64,000 bases of DNA, taken from Emergomyces orientalis. Taxonomy: Eukaryota > Ascomycota > Eurotiomycetes > Onygenales > Ajellomycetaceae. Numbering within the stretch: the stretch's first letter is position 1; every line of letters begins with the position of its first letter. The translations under genes were made by a program, and so were the position numbers. The notes below the pieces were generated by a model. It had not been told where the DNA came from, searched no databases, and saw nothing but the letters and a program-made list of their open reading frames with translations. The stretch spans positions 1,087,456 to 1,151,455 of the forward strand of contig MOWL01000069.1 of NCBI GenBank assembly GCA_002110485.1. Direction: 5' to 3'. Below, piece after piece: positions 21,528-33,702 of this stretch.

Positions 21528-22998
21528 ATGCCTCCGAAAAGGCGCCAATCAACGACTGCTTCCACCGCTGCTTCAAGTCAGCCCAGCCAAAAGGATGCCA
21601 AAAAGCCGCGATTGGTTAGTAGGAACCTTATCACACCTGTGGTAGAAACGGCCGCCTCACACCGACCTAAACGCGCGAGTCGGCCGTCACATATTGCGAC
21701 GGTACCCTCAGTATCGGGCCTATCGAAAAGCACTAGAAAGCGTGCTACCAATACCGGAAGCAAGAGCCAGGAAGAAGGTTAGATCATATCGTCTCATCCT
21801 CTCTGTGTTCCTGTTATATTTTGCTTTTTTTATTGGTTTTTTTAGGGGCCCTTATATGGCTCTGGAGGCAGTCAAACCTCCGTGTATGCATTCATTCTCA
21901 CGTTTTATTTATGTTCCAATGGTGGAAGGGGTAGTCAAAGATTTGCTTCTTGGGTCCGCCTGCTGCTTCTCGTACTCAAATGGAAATATATCCATCTAGA
22001 ATGAAAAACGTTATATCAACTAACTCCTATCTATTTTATCCACAAAAACAACAGACTCCGCAGCTTCATCTGATCCGGTTGCCAAACCAAACGCCAAAGA
22101 TGTGCCATTAGCTGCGAAAAAGCCAAAGCAATCTGGATCAGCACCCGCTGTCTCCGCGAACAGCATCAAGACCGAACCAATGAACATAAAGACTGTAGAT
22201 GCTGCTCAAGATGAAGGAGACGATCCGAAATCCTACTGGCTTATGAAAGCAGAGCCGGAATCGAGGATTGAGAAGGGCGTTGATGTCAGGTTCTCTATAG
22301 ATGATTTGCGAGATGCGAGTGAGCCAGAACCTTGGGATGGTGAGATCTTTATTATATTTTCCTCCCCTTCCACAACCCAATGCTTTTTTTTTTTTTTTTT
22401 TGGGTACATTGGTGATGTTGGCTTTCATACTGATGAGATATTATAAAAGGTGTTCGAAACCCCACTGGTATGCCTAACATTCAATATTTAGCCCGATGTA
22501 TCCTTCAACTTTGACGAGACTAAGAAGAACCTCCATCCCATAGCGCGAAATAACATGCGTGCCATGAAGAAAGGAGATTTAGCCTACTTTTATCATTCCA
22601 ACTGCAAGGTTCCCGGAATAGCTGGAATCATGGAAATTGTTCGGGAACATTCTGTCGATGGTACGTATAGAAGTTCCCAAGGAGGGAAAGTGAGACAAAT
22701 AATCAAGCAGATCTCGACTAATAGATTTTTGGTTATAACCTAAAAAGAATCCGCATTCGACCCAAAACACCCATACTACGATCCCAAATCCAACCGCGAA
22801 AATCCCAAGTGGGAGGTTGTTCACGTGGAGTTCAGGCGTAAATTCAAGGATCTGATCACATTGGCTGAGCTCAAGTCGTTTGCGAAACCAGGCGGGCCCC
22901 TAGAGAATATGCAGATGACGAAGCAATCGCGGTTGAGCGTGTCTGCGGTAAGTGGTAAGGAGTGGAGGTTCATCATGGGTTTGGCGGGAGATGAATGA
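21528..22998 (+). CDS. EVE-domain protein, thymocyte nuclear protein 1-like
   Basis: Five exons, 21528-21777, 22055-22339, 22450-22467, 22544-22660 and 22748-22998, give 306 aa. Residues 1-140 are basic and disordered (MPPKRRQS..., many Lys/Arg), likely for nuclear localisation. The EVE domain runs from about residue 143 (SYWLMKAEPES) through the conserved WDGVRNPTARNNMRAMKKGD and LAYFYHSNCKVPGIAGIMEI to RLSVSAVSGKEWRFIMGLA. EVE domains are PUA-like folds thought to bind modified bases (YTH/ASCH-related), and THYN1 is nuclear. The third exon is only 18 nt and encodes VRNPT. It is required to join WDG to ARN, and a decoy acceptor near 22491 would lead to a stop. The first donor (GTTAGA) is unusual. 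The family call is firm; the function is not. Confidence 0.9.
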
Positions 22999-23334
22999 AG
23001 AGAAAGGTCAATCGGCTGTACGTTTGAATATAGGAACTGTTTCCGATGGGTCGGAATTGCGTCGTATTATTTTTGTATTCCGATGCTCCCAATATAAACC
23101 GCTGTACGTATGTTTTTGAATTTTGCCCTGTGCCTTTTCCCTCACCGAATTCCTTGCCCATTGCAGGAACTCCTTTTCGACTACCGCAAATCCCGCCGCA
23201 TGTATTTACTATGCTGTAATCTAGCAGCGCGCTTGCTCGTGAGCTTAAGAGTCCGCCCTGTCCAAAAAATATTTCCCTCCTATCCGCAATTTTTTTTAGG
23301 TATATATATAACTAGCTACACTTTGGAAATCCCT
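22999..23334. other. convergent 3' flanks
   Basis: About 340 bp between the EVE and methyltransferase genes, both ending here. Pyrimidine-rich, with no gene seen. Confidence 0.55.
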
Positions 23335-24051
23335 TCAGGTTGCTGGGCGCAAAGCCCAAAGTCTAATTGGTAATAACTTCAGCCTTTGCGGCATCCCTGT
23401 CTGCTCCTCTGATCTTAGTATTCTGAGCCCTGCCTCCTCGAACAATTTTCTAAATTTGGTATCAGTTCTGGTCACCGTGCTATCCTCTGCATCATAATAG
23501 TCATTTGCGGTATCCGAATTCGTATTTTCCTTGAAAACCAGCAATCCATTTTCAGAGAGCGCATCCTTGCAGCGGACGAGATATTCCACCAACTGGGCAT
23601 CTGTAAGATGATTCGCGCACCACTGGGTCCAGATCAAGTCATAACATTTAGTAGGTATCCAACTCTGAATGCCCGTGATGTAGATGTCGCCAACTTTCCC
23701 CTCCTGGTAAAGCTTGCCGCGTTTGATGACATCGACGAACTTCTCAACGGGCTCCACGATATCAACTGTTTCGCATATTCTGCTTAGGAAGCCCTCAGTA
23801 ATCCGACCAATGCCAGCGCCGCAGTCGACACCCAGCGCAACCTTTCCTGAGCCACTGGATGGAATCAACCGACGAACTTTTGCAAGAAAGGCAGACGAGC
23901 CGCGGAGGTCAATGGCGGAGATTTGGGGATAGCCGCCAAGCATACCGTCAGCGGTGGCGGGAACCGAATTCCAGTACTTGATGGAGGCGGCTTGGTCGAT
24001 ATGGGAGTCTGGCTGCAAGTCCAATTCGGGACATGTTTCCAAGTCCCTCAT
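23335..24051 (-). CDS. protein N-terminal methyltransferase (NTM1/TAE1 family)
   Basis: A single exon of 238 aa, close to the 232 aa of yeast Tae1; ATG at 24051. The SAM-binding motif I is GVDCGAGIGRITEGFL near residue 95, followed by the acidic VDIVEPVEKFV strand end. The family signature YDLIWTQWCANHLTD follows, with ENGLLVFKEN after it. These are hallmarks of the AdoMet-dependent alpha-N-methyltransferase family (METTL11A/NTMT1, yeast Tae1). It methylates the N-terminus of proteins beginning X-Pro-Lys/Arg after Met removal, including ribosomal proteins Rpl12 and Rps25 in yeast. No targeting signal is seen, so it is probably cytosolic and nuclear. Its neighbour on the other side is a divergently transcribed aldehyde dehydrogenase. 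Confidence 0.92.
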   Translation of the reverse strand: MRDLETCPELDLQPDSHIDQAASIKYWNSVPATADGMLGGYPQISAIDLRGSSAFLAKVRRLIPSSGSGKVALGVDCGAGIGRITEGFLSRICETVDIVEPVEKFVDVIKRGKLYQEGKVGDIYITGIQSWIPTKCYDLIWTQWCANHLTDAQLVEYLVRCKDALSENGLLVFKENTNSDTANDYYDAEDSTVTRTDTKFRKLFEEAGLRILRSEEQTGMPQRLKLLPIRLWALRPAT

Positions 24052-24741
24052 GGCAGAGGCAGCAGTGGCTGTGATGATGGACAGTTGTTGTGAAGATAGA
24101 AGGAAAGGATAGGGGAAATAGAAGTGGCCGGCAGCTGGAGAACAAAGGCTATGAGAGTCAGAGGGGATAAGCGTTTGATATTATCGTAGTCATTAAGAAA
24201 AATCAGGACCATTCATAGAAAGATTGCATATCACGGAGAGGAAAAATTCTGGGGAGGTGAGCCTGGCGCCAAGTCCCGCCGGATCTCTTGTCCGGATCGA
24301 GCTAGTTCAAACGGCGTGCCCAGGCTTCCAAACAGTGCAAACATCTGTCGAGCTACCTAGGTACCCAGGCATCGGCCCGGGATCAGACACACTAAACCGC
24401 TCTGGGGGGAATCCCTCCGGCAGATGCCAGGCCGACGATTGGCAGAGCCCCTCCGCTTTAAAGTATCCGGATTCCTTATCCCACGTATCGCCGAGAAGTT
24501 GGCAGAGGCGAGATACACGTAACGGAGCTCAGGGCGGGGCATCTGGAATTTTGACCCCTCATCAATGTAGATTTTACCTTGGACCCCTGGCTCTGTCTCC
24601 CTTCCCGCCTTCAGTATTTCAAGAGGCATCCCTATGCTCTTCCGCATCCGGCCCTTCCGAAGTCTTCCCCCGCGAAAGCTACACTACTCGTGGCCGAATA
24701 CAGCTCCCCCAGCCAGATATTTCTCGAGCCTTTCTTTAAAG
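24052..24741. other. divergent promoter region, methyltransferase and aldehyde dehydrogenase
   Basis: About 690 bp, pyrimidine-rich just ahead of the dehydrogenase ATG, as is usual in highly expressed fungal genes. No coding sequence is supported. Confidence 0.6.
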
Positions 24742-26394
24742 ATGTCTGCTCTCTCTGTAGAGCTCACTGCCCCAAACGGCCGTAAATACACCCAGCCGCT
24801 AGGATTGTTCATCAACAATGAATTCGTGGTGGCCAAGTCCGGAGAGAAGGTCACATCCATCAATCCAACGTTGGTTAACCTTCTTCATTCTCGCCTGCGA
24901 GGAGCTACCAATGGAACTTACTGCTGATGCTAGAGGTGTTTAGTGATGAATCTGAGATTGCTTCCGTACACGCTGCAGGTGTAGAAGATGTGGACATTGC
25001 TGTAAAGGCTGCCCGCAAAGCACTCAAAGATCCCTCGTGGAAAGGCCTCTCCGCAACAGATAGAGGAAAGTTGATGATCAAGCTCTCAGAACTTGTTGAT
25101 CAACACAAGGAAACTTTGGCTACCATTGAAGCTTGGGACAACGGTAAGAGTCATCCTCACAACTACGATTTCCTTGCATAGCGCTGAACATTTTACTCAC
25201 ACCATGTGTAAAGGCAAGCCATATACCGTTGCGCGTGACGAAGACTGTGCAGAAGTTTCAGAGACCCTGAGGTACTATGGTGGATATGCCGACAAGGTAT
25301 ACGGCAGCACGATCAGCACTACACCCGCCAAATTCGCCTACACCTTGCGCCAGCCCATTGGAGTGGTTGGGCAGATCATTCCTTGGAACTATCCTCTCGC
25401 AATGGCGGCATGGAAACTTGGTCCGGCGTTGGCTTGCGGTAATACCATCGTCCTCAAGGCAGCAGAGCAGACCCCTCTTAGCATCCTGTATTTCGCAACC
25501 CTGATCAAAGAAGCTGGTTTCCCTCCTGGCGTGGTGAACATTCTCAATGGCTTTGGGAAAGATGCTGGAGCAGCAATCGCAACTCATCCCGATGTTGATA
25601 AAATCGCCTTTACTGGATCCACGGCTACAGGCCGCCAAATCATGAAAATGGCTGCCGCAAACCTCAAAAATATCACCCTCGAGACTGGCGGAAAATCCCC
25701 ACTCCTCGTATTCGAGGATGCTAATCTAGACCAAGCAGCCAAGTGGGCACATGTCGGTATCATGTCCAACATGGGCCAGATATGCACCGCCACATCACGA
25801 ATCCTTGTTCAGGATTCCATATATGACAAGTTTATCACATTGTTCAAGGACGTTGTCGCCTCCACAAGCAAAGTCGGTGATCCATTCGCTGATGACACTT
25901 TCCAAGGCCCACAAGTCACGAAGGCTCAATATGAGCGCGTGCTTTCGTACATCGAAGCTGGTAAAGCTGAAGGAGCCACACTAGCTGCCGGTGGTGTACC
26001 CCATAAGAATGTTGGAGATGGTAAGGGCTTCTTCATCGAGCCTACCATTTTCACAAACGTCACCGACAACATGAAGATCTATCGCGAGGAGGTTTTCGGC
26101 CCCTTCGTTGCTGTCGCGAGTTTCAAGACTCAAGAGGAGGCTATCGCCAAAGCAAATGATACAACGTATGGTCTCGGTGCGGCAGTATTTACAAGAGATA
26201 TTGAGCGTGCCCATTATGTCGCGAGCGAGATTGAAGCTGGCATGGTTTGGATTAATAGCAGCAATGATAGCGATTTCCGTGTACCGTTTGGCGGAGTGAA
26301 GCAAAGTGGTATTGGGCGCGAGTTGGGTGAGGCTGGGTTGGAAGCATATTCGCAAACAAAAGCTGTCCATGTGAATATGGGAACGAGGCTGTGA
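24742..26394 (+). CDS. NAD(P)+-dependent aldehyde dehydrogenase
   Basis: Three exons, 24742-24869, 24944-25143 and 25214-26394, give 502 aa, the usual length for class 1/2 aldehyde dehydrogenases. Start MSALSVELTAPNGRKY; no mitochondrial presequence, so probably cytosolic. The first intron has a weak GTTGGT donor, but it joins INP-T to DESEIAS exactly as in the family. Key features are IPWNYPLAMAAWKLGPALA (cofactor region), FTGSTATGR (Rossmann loop), LETGGKSP with the general-base Glu, GQICTA with the catalytic Cys, EVFGPF, and the C-terminal GIGRELGEAGLEAYSQTK. It oxidises aldehydes such as acetaldehyde to acids. It resembles Aspergillus AldA, needed for ethanol use, but the substrate range cannot be read from sequence. 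Confidence 0.95.
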
Positions 26395-29300
26395 GGAGAA
26401 AATTGGTGTAGCAAAATGTTGTTGATAGTAGGAAACCCAGGACTTCTGTTGGGTTGCCAGGTGGGGAGAAAACCATTTCCGGGCTTATACGATATCACGA
26501 ATGAGAGAGATGAATAACGTGCTAAATCGATCTAATCAAGGGTGATTATGCTTTTAAGTAAAATAACATGAAATATTATTGCGTCTTGATATCCCACATC
26601 GGGAACCCTGTCCTTCCTTTGCCGGGGAAAATATTTGGCCCGCTTCTCACGGCGCATAACCCTGAACCGATGAACATAATTCAAGCTGGTGTTTCTCTTG
26701 TCCTAGACAACTCACGACTCTGGTGGAGTCAGATCTGGCTACGCTCAAAGACCGTGGGCGCTTCTTCTGCAAGGTTAGAGAGTGCTCCTTCGATACAATA
26801 CCGTTGGTTGGCCAGGAGCCTGGAACTAAAGGGGCCCTTCTTGGCCTTCCGTATGTTCTGTAGAGGCTGTCGGGTACTGTGTATGTACAGTACATGCCCA
26901 CTATAATAGTTGGACGTCGTGAAAAGCACCCTACTACCTTTCGCCGAATCCCGCATCATGGGAAATCTCCACTCTCTCCTAGGCCTTCTTTGTCTACTAC
27001 TACCATTTTCTTTTGGGTGGTAGTCGGCAGTCACCTGGTATTGTACGGGAGCAGACACTATCCCCTGGGATTAATCCGCATTTCGTCGGGTTTGCAGGGC
27101 ATATTGTCTTGGAATTACGAGACAACGCATGCTCTGTCGTGCGCCACATCGGTTTTCAACGACCGCCATTCGCGGTAGTGGGTGATCAACATTCAAAAGC
27201 CATGTTCTTCTTTCATCAGTTGGTCATCAGGCCGAGGCGCGAGATATGGCAAGGTAAAACGACGTCAGATCAAGCCTTCAGAACAGCCTGCACTACTCCT
27301 AGTACCAGTGTATACAATGCGCAAAACAGTTATAGCTCGATAGAAAGGCAGCCTCCCGCTGAAGAGTTGATGCACAAAGACGACGTATATCAGAGTGTGG
27401 ATACGGCCTCCGGAAAACCCTCCAGACCAGAGCAGCGGAACAAAGAAAACGTCTTTGGTCAACTTGGTTCACGTTTTACTGTGTCTGCTCTTGAAAAGAA
27501 GACTCAAAATCTTTCCCATTCGACATGAACTCCTCGCCATATGCCCAATGTACTATGCTTAGGTAGGTATGTACAGGCATGAACTTATATGCACTCGTGC
27601 ATGCAGCCAGCACCAAAATTAATTAATGGCATATCTATTCACCCGCACATGCAGGTCCATGTGTGAGTTTGTCTTAACATTGGCTGGCCGTCCAAGCTCA
27701 TGGAAGGAATTTGATTTAAGTAGCTGACAGCGGGAAGAAAGAAAATAGGTTCTTTGCATCAAGGAAGTTCGTGGCATGGAATTTTGTACATCAAATTCCA
27801 ACCCATTGAGGGTGAATATCGTGGGAACATGGTATTCATTTGAATAATAGGGTCAGGCAAACAGTTATACGCACATACGCACATATATATACGTAGGCAA
27901 GTTGCAAATCCGCCCCGAACAATTCTGATCTAAGTCACTCGACGCAAACTTGTGCGGTCTGGTGGGCTATATTTTTTTCTTGGTTTCTTCATTTCACCTT
28001 CCATGTCTTTCATAGTCAACGATTGCTGCACCACACTGTTTTCAAATGATAATTGTCATTTCAAACTATAATATGAGCCCATCGGCTAATATAACGCATG
28101 CAGTTGAATATTTCGCGCTTCGTTGTTCCTCAAATTTTTCGGATGGATCGCAGCGCCAGACCTCCGTCTCCACATCCAATATTTCGGTAAATAAATCATG
28201 AAGATCCCACAATTATTAAGACATTGAGAGGCTGCCTAATCGGGAGAAAGGAACTCGCCAGTAGGCTGTCTTTATACACAAATGAATTGAGGTGGAAATC
28301 AGGTTGAAGGTCAGATTTGTCACAGTTTTTGACGGAGCTCGTTAGTGGATGATGAATGAAATATAATAAAAAATATTTATCTGACCCTCCCATTTCAAAA
28401 CCATACAAATCCAATGTCGTGAGTACTCGACCGCCCCGCCAAAGCTAATTCCTGGCTCACACGCCTCAGCGATATGATATGATACAGGTATGATTTACCT
28501 TGAGGCCGTGGTTTGGGCTGGTTGTTCCAGCGCTGAGGGCCAGCAGTCAAAGGGATCAGAGGTCATAACTAGACACTGATAGGCGAGTGCTCTAGTAGGG
28601 AAATAGATCTGCATCTGCCGAAGTTCAATGACGAGCTTTCCACCCCTACGCAAGACAAGGTATCAAATCCCCGCTTCAGGTCTTCCCTGAAAGTTTGTTC
28701 CTTGTTACTGAATTTGACGTCAACTTCCAGTTTCCTCATTTTTGCACCCTAGCACCCTGGCACCCCTAGTACCTAGCATCCTAGCAACCTTGGAATATGT
28801 ACTCATTCAACGCCTGAAACACAGCACAGAACCTGCCTGCGAACCTGAGAAGGCTCGTTTTTCATACACATGACAAAATGGTTTTGTTCAATTTTACCGC
28901 TGGACGTTTTGCGAAAATACGTGCATGTATCGTACATGCGTGAACCAACTTTAAAGCAGCCGATGGTACGGATAACAAATGGCGTTTTTACTTCGGCAAG
29001 CCACTTCTCCATTAGCACTGTCATTTATGAATCCGCTTGGATTACGGACGTATTACAAGCAGGCATGGGAAGGTGATCGAAGTGAAGGGTGCGTTTGGAA
29101 ACGACGAGCCCCAGAAGGCATCCAGAAGACGTTCAGAAGCGGCGTAACTAGGCTCCTTGTTCCCGTGCCATCAATAGCGAAGCGGCGCAAGGGGGGGATG
29201 ATTAAACTTTTCTGCCCCTGAGGCGCTGGAACCTGGAGGGACGGCAAGAGAACAGAACCTAATAACGGTTGTCGTTGACTAGTTTGCATATTCAAAGAAC

Positions 29301-32300
29301 CAGGCAGGAGGACTCGCATGATATGGCGCCCATTATCATTATCATTATTATCCCTGGTTTGGAAGTACGTCCGGAACTTTACCAACAGGGATGTGATATG
29401 CATTACCCCGGAATATTTAACAGGGATATCCAAACATTTTTTGCATTTAACCATTTTCAGAAAAGTGCCGGGAGAGAGGGATGCTTTACAATCCAAGATC
29501 AAAATTATCGAAATTCATTATCCAAAGAACAACCAACCATCCAATTTGCCGAAACGAGAAAATTTTGTTTGATATCCTCTTGTCTCTGGAGGACTTCCGT
29601 GTCTGCCCGCCCAACAACAAAAAGGGTCACTGGCCGCGTTTGCCGGTTTACTATTCAGATAACCGGAGATCTGAGTGGAGTCTCGTGGTTGCTCACTCTT
29701 TTGGTTAGGGGAGGGAGGAGGAACCTGCGAAGTCTTCGAAGGCATCCTGTGATTATCTTTTTTTTTTAGCTCCAACCCAAAGTTCCAAGTAACTCAAGGC
29801 CAAGACGAAAGTCTTACAATTTGACCAGTGACCTCGTCTCAATCCTTTTAATGCACTCCGGGGCCGGGGACTGGGGAATTTAGGCGCAGGACTAGAGGGA
29901 AATTCCTGAGAACACTAGGTCCCATGGGAATCCAACTGCATCGGAATGGCTCAATGGCGTGGCACAAGGTGGCCGCAGGAAGGTCATCGACTCATCGGTA
30001 CCAAAAATTTCTTTTCCTCGTTCATCAACTGGCAGCGGCCTTGTCCCTGTCCTCGAAGCTTGATCCCTGGAGTTCTGGAAAGGAGTGAGTCCGAATTTTG
30101 GTGTTGCTCTTGCATTTGCCGTGGCGTGGCGATTATCAATAATACCACTAAGACAACGGCTAAATTACCAGCCCCGGGCCGGACCGTTTTGGCTTCGCCA
30201 TTATTCAGGGGTCGGGACTCAACGTTCGGGGTTTCTCATTATTCTTATTTTTTTCAGCCCAGCTCCGACTAGGCTCCTGGTTTGGAACAAAAGTAACATT
30301 CGCGGGTCTTACCAGCGGGCGGGCTTTCTTCATTCCTACTTTCGGCCGCTTAGGACGCACAGAGGGACTGCTGGAACATTGGGACTCTGGAACGAGTCGA
30401 AGAAAGAGGTGAAGCATGTTGGGTGGCTCCTCGAAAAACCTGCACACCATGAAAGTGACGTTTCTGCTAGGCGTTGGTGATACCCCCGCACTCCTCAGGT
30501 TCCACGCGATTGACGGCTACTCCAGTTTAGCGCGTGATGAGCTGACCGCGTTACATTATAACTGTGATAATACTAGAAATCCCTTCCGGCGTTTGTTCAA
30601 TCCCCGGTTTGGTGGATGGTAGTATTACCAGGGAACTTTGGAATATTAATTGGCTTTCGTTCATATTTCGACTGGGAGTTGGCACACGAGTACGAAGGAG
30701 TACCCACACTGGAATCTTGAAGATTGAACTAAACCCAGAGCCACTCTCATGTGTATCTGTATCAATAACTGCATGGCTTACTCCTTCCGTTCTAACAACC
30801 TGAGCTTCGATGAACATACCTTCACTATGAACAAGCAGTGAGACAACATCCGAGTTAAAAGTTATTTTACTGCTTTTCAAGCCAGGGCGGCGCAAAATAC
30901 CGCAAATAGTGGCCGGAACAGAATCAAGAATGTAGGCTTCGAGAACACGATAGTACAAAGCCACAAGTTTACTTGCTTGCCATATCTATAAACCCTAAAC
31001 TTTCAGATAGCCCTCTTGGACACATGGATAATCATGCAAGATATGTAATTTTTGGATAGATTTGCCCCCAATAAACTAATTCGCAATTTTCTTTTCCTTG
31101 GGCAGCCACCAAACCCTAGGGGCATACATCATGATAGGCGACTTTGGAAACTGGGAGAGCTCCTTTATAGATATTGTCCCTCATCCCCTAGAAGCAACCT
31201 CGTTGCTGTGCTCTTTATAACATGCCTTCGAGTATTATTTTGACTGTTCTTCTTCAGAGATGGCTTGAATGAGAGACTGCTTGGGATCCGCATCAAGGAA
31301 CGTACTGCACATTACATGTAGACCATCTTGCGACCACTTCTCATCCGTCGCTGGTGGGATGTGGAGGTGGATGTCGCTATGTGTGGTACATAACCGGCCC
31401 CTAGATGATTTGTGAGCGGTAGCTTACAAATCATCTAGGGGCCCGGTTATACCTAGGTATGGATACTATTAAGTGGAAAAGACATTGCCATTCCGTTACA
31501 ACTTCTGTCCTGGGATTTACTAATTAGGGCCTATTGGGGCCGCCAGTATGCCTATCATTCAATTGAGTGAGCACTAATTGAAGCCCATTTTACTGGCCTT
31601 ACAAATCCGGAGATTCAGTTCCCGGAGCATAATTATTCGGCTTTTGCCTTCATATTTCAATACAGATTTCCAGAGCGATGAGGGCTTTCATTACCTGCCC
31701 CCTTCATCTCCTCGTACCAGTCAACGTTGACTGCCGATTAATGAACCCGTTAGGTGACCCTCCTACCGAACTCAAGCGAATGGCATTTCATATCTTTTTT
31801 TCCACTTCTCCTCTCGCGGCTGAGTAGATTCAGCAGGTGTTAGGAACTGAGCCAAAGTTAGGCCTTGTGGGTTCCCATCAGTCCACACATAAATTGCATC
31901 GCCATGTGGCATGCAGCCTAGGTATCGGCCAGCCACTCGCTAGTTGACTAGTCCCTCCTGACGAAGCTGGCTTTCGTTGCCCTCATTTATCATTCATTTT
32001 TTCTTTCAAAAAGAAATTCTTCGTTTGGGAGATCCGTTAATCGCCAAAAAAATTTCAGTACGACTAATCGTTTTGTTTGTTTGACTTTTCCTTTTTCTCT
32101 TTTTAGGGTTTGATTCTTCTCTTGCTTGGTGTCTCGAGCCTGTGATCCTGGTTTAGTTTAAGTTGTGATAGACTTTGGTTTCTGGCTGGCTGCATCACCT
32201 TTTGCTCAGAGAACCTTCTTGGGATCCTACAAGAGTACTTACGCCTGTCGTCATTAATGGCCCCTCCAGGCTTTTGAAATTTTGTGCGGGGTATTAGATA

Positions 32301-32734
32301 ACTGGAAATGCTATTGTCATTATAAATTTCAGATTTTGTCAAAGAAAGGTAGCTAAAGTTAAGACTGATAATATAAATTAACCGAGGATAGCCCGTTATT
32401 GTTATCCCAGGCTGATCGATATTTCACTACCTTCGCGTTATGGCGGCTCAACGGACAGCTCAATCCAGGTTCGGCTAATTCCCCACGGTATCGCAGGAGA
32501 ATTCCCAAATCTCGTCCAGACAGCGTGGAGAATATTTTGAATATTCACAAATTCATGTTCCGTTCAGATGCTTTTGGGTTTCCACATTAAGCCGTGATCG
32601 CAGTCGTTTTAATTAAACCCAATCCCTGCAATGGACACTAACCGCCATATCTCTTCCATTTCCAACGGAAATGCAAGACTAAAGATTCTACAGAGCTTTA
32701 AAGCCTTTTACACGTCTAGCAGTTTAAAACACAC
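26395..32734. other. gene desert, left part
   Basis: About 6.3 kb with no gene I can support. The longest frames (27013-27528 plus, 29053-29502 minus, 30551-30964 minus) have no recognisable motif, clear ATG context or intron signals, and are interrupted soon on both sides. It contains a small CCTAGCACC-type tandem array near 28747-28793, a CATTAT run near 29333, and the hairpin at 31389-31451. Decayed transposon sequence is likely but unproven. Confidence 0.5.
31389..31451. repeat. near-perfect inverted repeat with 4-nt loop
   Basis: The left arm is ATAACCGGCCCCTAGATG followed by ATTTGTGAGC. It is matched by the reverse complement of GCTTACAAATCATCTAGG followed by GGCCCGGTTAT, with one mismatch and one bulged base. 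The arms are about 27 bp and the loop is GGTA (31418-31421). Confidence 0.92.
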
Positions 32735-33702
32735 TGTACTGGATCTCGCAGAAGGACCACTGTCACTCCAGTCGTTCGATATGAGTGATCCTATTGGGTG
32801 CGTCGTACATGCAATGCACGTTATTCCCCGGCGAGCATGCATTGCTCTGCATATCGCTTACCCCGCCATTTGGGGCGGAGCGGGCGGGTTTAAGTAGCTT
32901 ATTGGATTGACAAAAAAATACCCGTGACAGGAAATATCGAATTGCCTGCCGGTGATGGCTACATCATTGTCGCGGCGAAGCATGGCTATTCTACGGGTCG
33001 ACCGCAAAACTGGGAAAGCTCACGTATATCCGCAGAATATTTTCAAACCTGGAGGGGAAAAGTACGAGAGATCCGTTTCCTATTTTTTTTTTCCTCCTTG
33101 CAGCTGATATGATTGCATTCATAACGTCGTGGCAACCAAACCAATTGCTTTATTCCAAACCGCTAGTTCGTTTTGGAGCTGCTAAAAGGCTTACACCAAT
33201 GTTAACAGAATTCGCTTCAATGCCGGCGCAGGCGACAGCCGTGAAAGATTTTAGGCTGGGTTGATAGTTAACCCCAAGGTCACAGAGGTTACAAATAAGG
33301 GGATACTTTACAGGTTGATCGTGACCAATCGCTGCGTAGGATGATTGAAAATATGGAAATACCAAATGGAATGGGCTGGAATGAAGCGGATGATATTCTG
33401 TATGTGACCGACTCGCCCAGCAGGAACATCTACATTTGCGATTTTGATGCCGAAGCAGGCAATCACCAACAGACGCGTTTTCTCACGGCCAAAGGTGAGC
33501 CAAAGCCAGACGAGTTTGCAATAGATGAACAAGGCGTCACCTGTGTGAGCTTGCCGGGACCGAATTGTTCATTGCGACTGCTGCTGCTGCTGCTGCTGCT
33601 GCTAATAATGCGCATAATAACGATTGCTTTGCAGGTCAGCTGTTTAAGGTTGATGTTAAGGGGAAGCCTAAAAATAAATTCAAGTTCCAGTTCCGGCCAT
33701 GA
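32735..33702 (+). pseudogene. SMP-30/gluconolactonase (regucalcin-like) pseudogene
   Basis: Scattered but ordered pieces of a fungal SMP-30/gluconolactonase are visible: VLDLAEGPLSLQSFDMSDPIG (split over two matching stretches near 32735-32800), a YIIVAAKHGY segment near 32955, RFNAGAGDSRERF near 33205, VTEVTNKGILYRL near 33280, then MIENMEIPNGMGWNEADDI, LYVTDSPSRNIYICDFDAE and PDEFAIDEQG to about 33535, and the terminal GQLFKVDV and KGKPKNKF before TGA at 33700-33702. An in-frame TAG at 33252-33254 replaces the conserved Trp of the R-F-W-A-G motif, and a 1-nt deletion near 33316 shifts the frame. The middle of the last propeller blades is missing, replaced in part by a CTG run. The gene is dead; intact relatives are calcium-dependent lactone hydrolases. 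Confidence 0.85.
33578..33603. repeat. (CTG)n microsatellite in the SMP-30 relic
   Basis: About 8-9 CTG/GCT units interrupt the position where the last propeller blades should be. Confidence 0.9.

Noticed and set aside
22450..22467. tRNA T-loop-like GTTCGAAACCCC
   Set aside because: It lies in the EVE gene microexon and no tRNA cloverleaf can be formed around it.
22490..22493. Splice acceptor giving the PDVSFNFDETKK extension in the EVE gene
   Set aside because: The phase required by the preceding microexon runs into a stop; the acceptor at 22543 restores the conserved EVE sequence.
27013..27528. 171-codon plus-strand frame after the aldehyde dehydrogenase
   Set aside because: No domain, the first codon is not a good ATG, and there is no supporting intron or promoter signal.
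30551..30964. 137-codon minus-strand frame
   Set aside because: The sequence resembles no family I know and the frame lacks a convincing ATG and splice context; chance is more likely.
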